From the NCBI GenBank assembly GCA_002710765.1, contig PALK01000020.1, positions 6,675 through 13,382 of the forward strand: DNA of 6,708 nt, written 5' to 3'. Below the pieces are notes generated by a model that ran no database searches, was not told where the DNA came from, and saw only the letters and a list, made by a program, of their open reading frames with translations. This document shows positions 1 through 6,708 of the stretch, piece after piece (within the stretch, counting starts at the first letter, position 1; every line of letters starts with the position of its first letter). The DNA is from Rickettsiales bacterium (GTDB lineage Bacteria > Pseudomonadota > Alphaproteobacteria > Methylaequorales > Methylaequoraceae). A program made the translations under genes and the position numbers.

Positions 1-1527
1 GGAGCAACAAATACTGTAACTGGTCTAACTGATGCTATGATGGATTCAGTTCCTGTTGTTTGTATTTCAGGACAAGTACCAACTCACATGATTGGAAATG
101 ATGCTTTTCAAGAAGCTGATATTGTTGGCATAACTAGACCATGTACTAAACATAACTATTTGGTAAAAGATGTTAATCTATTAGCTGGATCAATCCATTC
201 TGCATTTTATATCGCTAAACATGGAAGACCTGGTCCTGTTTTAGTTGATATCCCGAAAGATATACAAACATTTAAAACTAATTATTTGGGAAAAAAACTA
301 ACAAAAAAAGTTAGTTTCTATTCACCAAGAATAAATCCTGATCAGAAATCAGTTTTAAAATTAATAGAAATGTTAAAAAAAACTGTAAAACCAATTTTTT
401 ATATTGGTGGAGGAGTTGTTAATTCTGGTGAAAAGGCATCAGAATTATTGTTTAAATTAATAAAGAAAACAGGTTTTCCATGTACTCAAACATTGATGGG
501 ACTTGGTGCGTTTCCAACCTCAGATAAACAAAGTTTAGGTATGCTCGGAATGCATGGAACTTACGAGTCTAATTTAGCTATGCATCAATCAGATCTTATC
601 TTATGTATAGGAGCTAGATTTGATGATAGGATAACTGGAAAAGTATCAGGTTTTTCACCAAAGTCAAAAAAAATACATATTGACATTGATGCTTCTTCTT
701 TTAATAAAAGTGTCTCGGTTGATTTGACTATTCAGGGTGATATTAAAAATGTTTTAAAAAACATTCTTGAAACTATTGAAAAACAGAAAATTAGATTTTC
801 TTCTTCTAAATATAAAAAATGGTGGGATAGAATTAATACCTGGCGAAACAAAAAGTGTTTAAATTACAAAAAAGATAAAAATATTATTAAGCCTCAATAT
901 GCATTACAAAGACTAGATGCTTTAACGAAAGATTTTTCACCGTATTTTTCAACTGAAGTTGGTCAACACCAAATGTGGGCTGCACAGTATCTTACCTTCA
1001 ATAAACCAAAACATTGGATGACTTCGGGGGGACTTGGAACAATGGGTTATGGTTTACCCGCAGCCATGGGTGTACAAATAGCACATCCTAAAAAGCTGGT
1101 TATAGATGTTGCTGGCGAAGCTTCAATTTTGATGAATATACAAGAGATGTCTACTTTAAAACAGTTTAAATTGCCAGTTAAGGTTTTCATATTGAATAAT
1201 CAATATATGGGAATGGTTAGACAATGGCAGGAATTAATGCATGGAAATAGACTTTCGGAATCTTATATGAATTCTTTACCAGATTTTGTTAAATTAGCTG
1301 AATCATTTGGAGCAACTGGTTTGAGAGCAACCAAACCTTCTGAACTTGATTCAATGATTAAAGAAATGATTGAGATAAAAGGACCGGTAATTTTTGACGT
1401 ATGTGTTGATCAAAAAGAAAACTGTTTTCCAATGATTCCATCTGGAGCAACACATGATCAAATGTTATTAAGCCAAGATGACGAAATTGAAGATAATGTA
1501 TCCGAGGATGGAATGGTATTAGTATAG
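1..1527 (+). CDS. ilvB: Acetolactate synthase large (catalytic) subunit, 5'-truncated by the window edge
   Basis: This ThDP-dependent enzyme condenses two pyruvates to acetolactate, or pyruvate with 2-ketobutyrate to acetohydroxybutyrate: the first common step of valine, leucine and isoleucine synthesis in the cytoplasm. The frame is open from base 1 and starts with GATNTVTGLTDAMMDS, a motif near residue 80 in E. coli IlvI. The ATG at 37 is therefore internal, and about 80 N-terminal residues, including the ThDP-activating glutamate, lie outside. The visible 508 residues hold the rest of the pyrimidine-binding domain (1 to ~90), a central domain (~115-260, with RFDDR at 206-210) and the pyrophosphate-binding domain (~315-480). 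The metal/ThDP motif reads AGEAS (371-375) through N379 to LNNQYMGMVRQWQ from 398, so the usual GDG is GEA; I recall this as common in alphaproteobacterial homologues. The C-terminus is acidic. Tandem stops TAG-TAA end the gene, 9 bases before ilvN. The family call is secure. Confidence 0.96.
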   Translation, partial: GATNTVTGLTDAMMDSVPVVCISGQVPTHMIGNDAFQEADIVGITRPCTKHNYLVKDVNLLAGSIHSAFYIAKHGRPGPVLVDIPKDIQTFKTNYLGKKLTKKVSFYSPRINPDQKSVLKLIEMLKKTVKPIFYIGGGVVNSGEKASELLFKLIKKTGFPCTQTLMGLGAFPTSDKQSLGMLGMHGTYESNLAMHQSDLILCIGARFDDRITGKVSGFSPKSKKIHIDIDASSFNKSVSVDLTIQGDIKNVLKNILETIEKQKIRFSSSKYKKWWDRINTWRNKKCLNYKKDKNIIKPQYALQRLDALTKDFSPYFSTEVGQHQMWAAQYLTFNKPKHWMTSGGLGTMGYGLPAAMGVQIAHPKKLVIDVAGEASILMNIQEMSTLKQFKLPVKVFILNNQYMGMVRQWQELMHGNRLSESYMNSLPDFVKLAESFGATGLRATKPSELDSMIKEMIEIKGPVIFDVCVDQKENCFPMIPSGATHDQMLLSQDDEIEDNVSEDGMVLV

Positions 1528-1536
1528 TAATCTAGT

Positions 1537-3086
<1,550 letters not shown>

Positions 3087-3090
3087 CAGT

Positions 3091-3095
3091 AAGGA
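3091..3095 (+). promoter_or_regulatory. Ribosome binding site of leuA, supporting the GTG start
   Basis: AAGGA lies 8 bases upstream of GTG at 3104. It decides the start: the next in-frame ATG is codon 25, beyond the catalytic motif FDTTLRDGEQ, so starting there would remove active-site residues. Confidence 0.72.
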
Positions 3096-3103
3096 ATTTT
3101 TTA

Positions 3104-4684
3104 GTGATTAAAGAAAATAAAATAATTATTTTTGACACAACATTAAGAGACGGTGAGCAATCAGCAGGGGCTTCAATGTCAGTTGAAGATAAAATTGTGA
3201 TAGCCAAAAAATTGGACAACATGAATGTTGATGTAATTGAGGCTGGTTTTCCTTATGCTTCAAAAGGTGATTTTTCTGCAGTATCTAAAATCTCAAAGTT
3301 ATGCAAGAATGCTATTGTTTGTGGATTAGCTAGAGCACAGTTTTCTGATATTGATAATGCTGCTGATGCTTTAAAGAGAGCTAAAAGGGCAAGAATTCAT
3401 ACCTTTATTTCTACGAGTGAACTTCATATGAAATATAAACTAAAGATGAAAAGAGATGACGTTATTCAAGCTATTAAAAAAAGCGTTAAAAGAGCAAAAA
3501 AATATACAGATGACGTTGAATGGTCACCTGAAGATGCTTCTAGAACTGAACTAGACTTTTTGTACAAGACTATTGAATTAGCAATTAAAAGTGGAGCAAC
3601 TACAATAAATATTCCAGATACAGTTGGTTATTCCACGCCAAGCGAATTTGGCGAGCTAATTAAAAAAATAAAGAATAATGTTATTAATATTGATGAAGCA
3701 ATTATTTCTGTTCATTGTCATAATGATCTTGGTTTGGCTGTTTCTAATTCTATCAGTGCACTTTCCTCAGGAGCAAGGCAAGTTGAGTGTACAATTAATG
3801 GAATTGGTGAGAGAGCAGGTAATGCTGCGTTAGAAGAAATAGTAATGTGTTTAAAAACTAGAAAAGACATATTACCTTATTATACTAATATTGACACAAA
3901 GAAGATTTCTAAAATTTCTCAGTTAGTCTCTTCCACGACTGGTTTCAATGTTCAACCGAATAAGGCAATTGTGGGTAAAAATGCATTTGCTCATGAGTCA
4001 GGAATTCACCAAGACGGTATGTTGAAACATTCAAATACATATGAGATAATGACCCCCGAATCTGTGGGACTCTCCTCTTCAGAATTAGTTTTAGGAAAAC
4101 ATTCTGGCAGACATGCCTTTTCTGTAAAATTAAACGAACTTGGTTTTGAATTATCAGAAAAAGAATTAAATCATATTTTTAAAAAATTTAAAGATTTAGC
4201 TGACAGAAAAAAACAAATTTTTGAGGAAGATTTAATTGCTTTAATTGATGATCAGTCGTCTTTAGAAAAAAATAAAATTAAATTTTTAGAATTGGATGTA
4301 AAATGTGGAAATAAAGAAAAAGCTAGTGCCAGTATATCTATGTTAGTTTTTGATAAGACTATTTCTTCCTCATCAATTGGTCAAGGTCCGATTGATGCAA
4401 TATTTAAGTCAATTAAAAAAATTATTCCTAATAAATCTAAACTAATACTATATCAAGTTAATGCAATAACCAAAGGCGTTGACGCACAAGCAGAAGTAAG
4501 TGTTAGACTTGAAGAATCTGGGATTACTGTTTTGGGAATAGGTAAGGATATTGATACTATGGTAGCTTCAGCTAAATCTTATATAAATGCACTTAACAAA
4601 TTAATTGTTAAAAGGGAAAAAGCATTTTCACCTTCTTCAAAGTGGTCCAAAGTGAATGATTCGATCGATAAACATGCAATATAG
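3104..4684 (+). CDS. leuA: 2-isopropylmalate synthase
   Basis: It condenses 2-ketoisovalerate with acetyl-CoA to give 2-isopropylmalate, the committed step from the valine pathway into leucine. The 526 aa length is that of the full bacterial LeuA with its regulatory domain. The N-terminal TIM barrel begins with FDTTLRDGEQSAGASM, giving R15 and the metal ligand D16. The metal histidines H204 and H206 lie in VHCHNDLGLA, followed by ECTINGIGERAGNAALEE. The linker shows HESGIHQDG and LGKHSGRHAF. The C-terminal LeuA dimer/allosteric domain (about 385-500) contains GVDAQAEVSVRLEESG and ASAKSYINALNKL, so leucine feedback is expected. HESGIHQDG and the regulatory domain argue against homocitrate or citramalate synthase, although those relatives share the barrel motifs. 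The start is GTG, the only non-ATG start visible here, backed by a good Shine-Dalgarno sequence. It ends the amino acid block; a 64-base gap precedes mreB. Confidence 0.95.
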   Translation: MIKENKIIIFDTTLRDGEQSAGASMSVEDKIVIAKKLDNMNVDVIEAGFPYASKGDFSAVSKISKLCKNAIVCGLARAQFSDIDNAADALKRAKRARIHTFISTSELHMKYKLKMKRDDVIQAIKKSVKRAKKYTDDVEWSPEDASRTELDFLYKTIELAIKSGATTINIPDTVGYSTPSEFGELIKKIKNNVINIDEAIISVHCHNDLGLAVSNSISALSSGARQVECTINGIGERAGNAALEEIVMCLKTRKDILPYYTNIDTKKISKISQLVSSTTGFNVQPNKAIVGKNAFAHESGIHQDGMLKHSNTYEIMTPESVGLSSSELVLGKHSGRHAFSVKLNELGFELSEKELNHIFKKFKDLADRKKQIFEEDLIALIDDQSSLEKNKIKFLELDVKCGNKEKASASISMLVFDKTISSSSIGQGPIDAIFKSIKKIIPNKSKLILYQVNAITKGVDAQAEVSVRLEESGITVLGIGKDIDTMVASAKSYINALNKLIVKREKAFSPSSKWSKVNDSIDKHAI

Positions 4685-4700
4685 TTTTTTTATATATTAA

Positions 4701-4729
4701 TTACCTTAAAATTACATTATAAGTATATT
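4701..4729 (+). promoter_or_regulatory. Candidate sigma-70-type promoter for mreB
   Basis: The 64-base leuA-mreB gap is the only intergenic space large enough for a promoter. TATATT at 4724-4729 matches five of six bases of the -10 consensus. TTACCT at 4701-4706, exactly 17 bases upstream, is a poor -35 (three of six). In sequence this AT-rich such matches arise easily by chance. Support is therefore positional as much as sequence-based, and readthrough from leuA remains possible. Confidence 0.3.
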
Positions 4730-4733
4730 TTGA

Positions 4734-5792
<1,059 letters not shown>

Positions 5793-5801
5793 CTTTTGTA
5801 A

Positions 5802-6653
5802 ATGGGATACAGATCATCTTTCTCAAATTTTCTTAAACCAAGTTATTTTAACTATTTTTTTATTGAAATTGTTATTGCAATATTAGTTTCAGTTGCGTTT
5901 ATAATTTGGTCGTACTTGTACCAGAATCAGAGTAATGAAATAAGAAGGACTTTAATTAATTATTTTAGTCCCATTACAAACATTGTTTCTTTACCTGGAA
6001 GTCAAATGAAATTTTTTTTTGAAAAAATAGATTATTTTTTTGAGATTGATGAGAGAAACAATAAATTAGATAAAGAAATAATAAATTATAAACAACAACT
6101 TAATGAAATGTATGCTTTGAAGGTGGAAAATTATAATCTACGAAATTTATTAAATTTAAAAGCTCCACCTGCTTCCAAAAAAATAACTGCAAGAATAATA
6201 ATTGATCCATCAAGTTTTGCCTTGTCAAATATTTTTATTGATGTAGGAGAAGAAGATAATGTGAAATTAAATAACCCTGTATTTAACGAAAATGGAATGC
6301 TAGGTAGGATTATTAACGTGAATAAAAATACCTCTGAAGTTCTTTTAATAACAGATGCTAAATCTAATTTACCAGTTTTATCTGCACAAACTAATTTAAA
6401 GTTCTTTGTTCAGGGTAATTCTAATCATTTAAAAATAAAGCATCTAGAAGAAATTAGAAGATTAATCGATAACGAATTAGTATTGACTACCAGTGTTTCA
6501 GGTTACTTTAAAGAGGGAATAATTGTTGGTAGTATTGCTAAAAATAGTGAAGAAATATTTATTATTCCATCAGCTAAGAAAAGTGACTCAGTTTTTGTGA
6601 AGGTTTTAGTATATGACTATGAAAAAGAACATCCAAATTTTGAAGAAAGATGA
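5802..6653 (+). CDS. mreC: Rod shape-determining protein MreC
   Basis: MreC is a single-pass inner-membrane protein whose periplasmic domain scaffolds and activates the RodA-PBP2 elongation complex alongside MreB and MreD. The 283 aa sequence shows a cytoplasmic N-terminus with basic residues R4 and K12, then one transmembrane helix at about residues 20-40 (IEIVIAILVSVAFIIW). A charged coiled-coil stretch follows at about 77-119, then the beta-rich MreC domain from ~125 to ~272. That domain contains the family pattern NENGMLGRIINV and VLLITDAKSNLPVL. Sequence outside these motifs is diverged and rich in Asn, Lys and Ile, as expected in an AT-rich genome. The start is fixed: an in-frame TAA directly precedes the ATG. 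No Shine-Dalgarno sequence is visible in the 9-base gap after mreB, so initiation probably relies on coupling to mreB. The TGA stop overlaps the next ATG. Confidence 0.93.
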   Translation: MGYRSSFSNFLKPSYFNYFFIEIVIAILVSVAFIIWSYLYQNQSNEIRRTLINYFSPITNIVSLPGSQMKFFFEKIDYFFEIDERNNKLDKEIINYKQQLNEMYALKVENYNLRNLLNLKAPPASKKITARIIIDPSSFALSNIFIDVGEEDNVKLNNPVFNENGMLGRIINVNKNTSEVLLITDAKSNLPVLSAQTNLKFFVQGNSNHLKIKHLEEIRRLIDNELVLTTSVSGYFKEGIIVGSIAKNSEEIFIIPSAKKSDSVFVKVLVYDYEKEHPNFEER

Positions 6654-6708
6654 GTAATAATTTCTTGGAGAAATTATCCTCAATTTTTTTAAGAACTTCG
6701 CCAGTATA
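6650..6708 (+). CDS. mreD: Start of the next shape-cluster gene, probably mreD (3'-truncated by the window)
   Basis: An ATG overlaps the mreC TGA stop in the form ATGA, a classic translational-coupling arrangement. The frame then stays open for 19 codons to the window end, reading MSNNFLEKLSSIFLRTSPV. This is too short to recognise a family by sequence. The name rests on position: mreD, a small multi-pass membrane protein of the elongation complex, usually follows mreC. The short amphipathic start followed by Pro-Val would suit a cytoplasmic N-terminus before a first membrane helix. The purine-rich GAAGAAAG just upstream may act as a poor ribosome binding site. Confidence 0.6.
   Translation, partial: MSNNFLEKLSSIFLRTSPV
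6657..6690 (+). other. Perfect 8-bp inverted repeat followed by a T-run inside the putative mreD start
   Basis: ATAATTTC (6657-6664) and GAAATTAT (6670-6677) are exact reverse complements around a 5-base loop TTGGA. Seven Ts follow at 6684-6690 after a 6-base spacer. The stem has a single G-C pair and the T-run is not adjacent to it, so it is a poor intrinsic terminator. It lies within codons 3-14 of the next gene, where a weak RNA hairpin could affect initiation, or it may be chance in AT-rich DNA. Confidence 0.3.

Noticed and set aside
37..39. ATG at 37 as the start of the acetolactate synthase gene
   Set aside because: The same frame is open to base 1, and the upstream codons encode the conserved GATNTVTGLTDA motif, so the real start is outside the window.
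4660..4691. Intrinsic terminator after leuA, suggested by TCGATCGA and the following T-run
   Set aside because: The palindrome is short, has no usable loop, and is separated from the T-run by unrelated bases; no stable stem sits next to the Ts.
6012..6020. Nine-T run in mreC as a possible frameshift or sequencing error
   Set aside because: The frame is continuous across it (three Phe codons) and the family domains on both sides are intact in the same frame.

Overview
This is a 6.7 kb, very AT-rich stretch (roughly 30% GC by eye). It is almost entirely protein-coding, and every gene is on the + strand. The proteins look alphaproteobacterial: a class I (short, 339 aa) ketol-acid reductoisomerase, an acetolactate synthase with a G-E-A-S form of the ThDP motif, and leuA directly followed by mreB and mreC. 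Low GC, AGA-dominated arginine codons, lysine/asparagine/isoleucine-rich proteins and gaps of only a few bases suggest a streamlined marine lineage such as SAR11 (Pelagibacterales) or a similar AT-rich group. That placement is inferred from composition and remembered gene order, not from a search.

Region 1 (1-4684) is a branched-chain amino acid block. It holds the acetolactate synthase large subunit (ilvB, 5' end cut off by the window), its small regulatory subunit (ilvN/ilvH type), ketol-acid reductoisomerase (ilvC) and 2-isopropylmalate synthase (leuA). The first three provide the first two steps of valine/isoleucine synthesis. LeuA diverts the valine precursor 2-ketoisovalerate into leucine. 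Gaps of 9, 17 and 17 bases suggest one transcript. ilvC and leuA have clear Shine-Dalgarno sequences; ilvN does not.

Region 2 (4685-4748) is the only real intergenic space, 64 bases and extremely AT-rich, with a weak candidate promoter for the next block.

Region 3 (4749-6708) is the start of the cell-shape (rod/elongasome) block: mreB, mreC and the first 19 codons of what is most likely mreD, which overlaps the mreC stop in an ATGA arrangement. MreB forms membrane-bound filaments, MreC is the periplasmic scaffold, and MreD would be the membrane partner.

These are ordinary housekeeping genes. I see no mobile element, CRISPR array, RNA gene, defence system or undescribed system. The points worth a second look are small: an 11-A run in ilvN, in-frame tandem stops between ilvB and ilvN, a hairpin plus T-run at the start of the putative mreD, and the joining of the two blocks.
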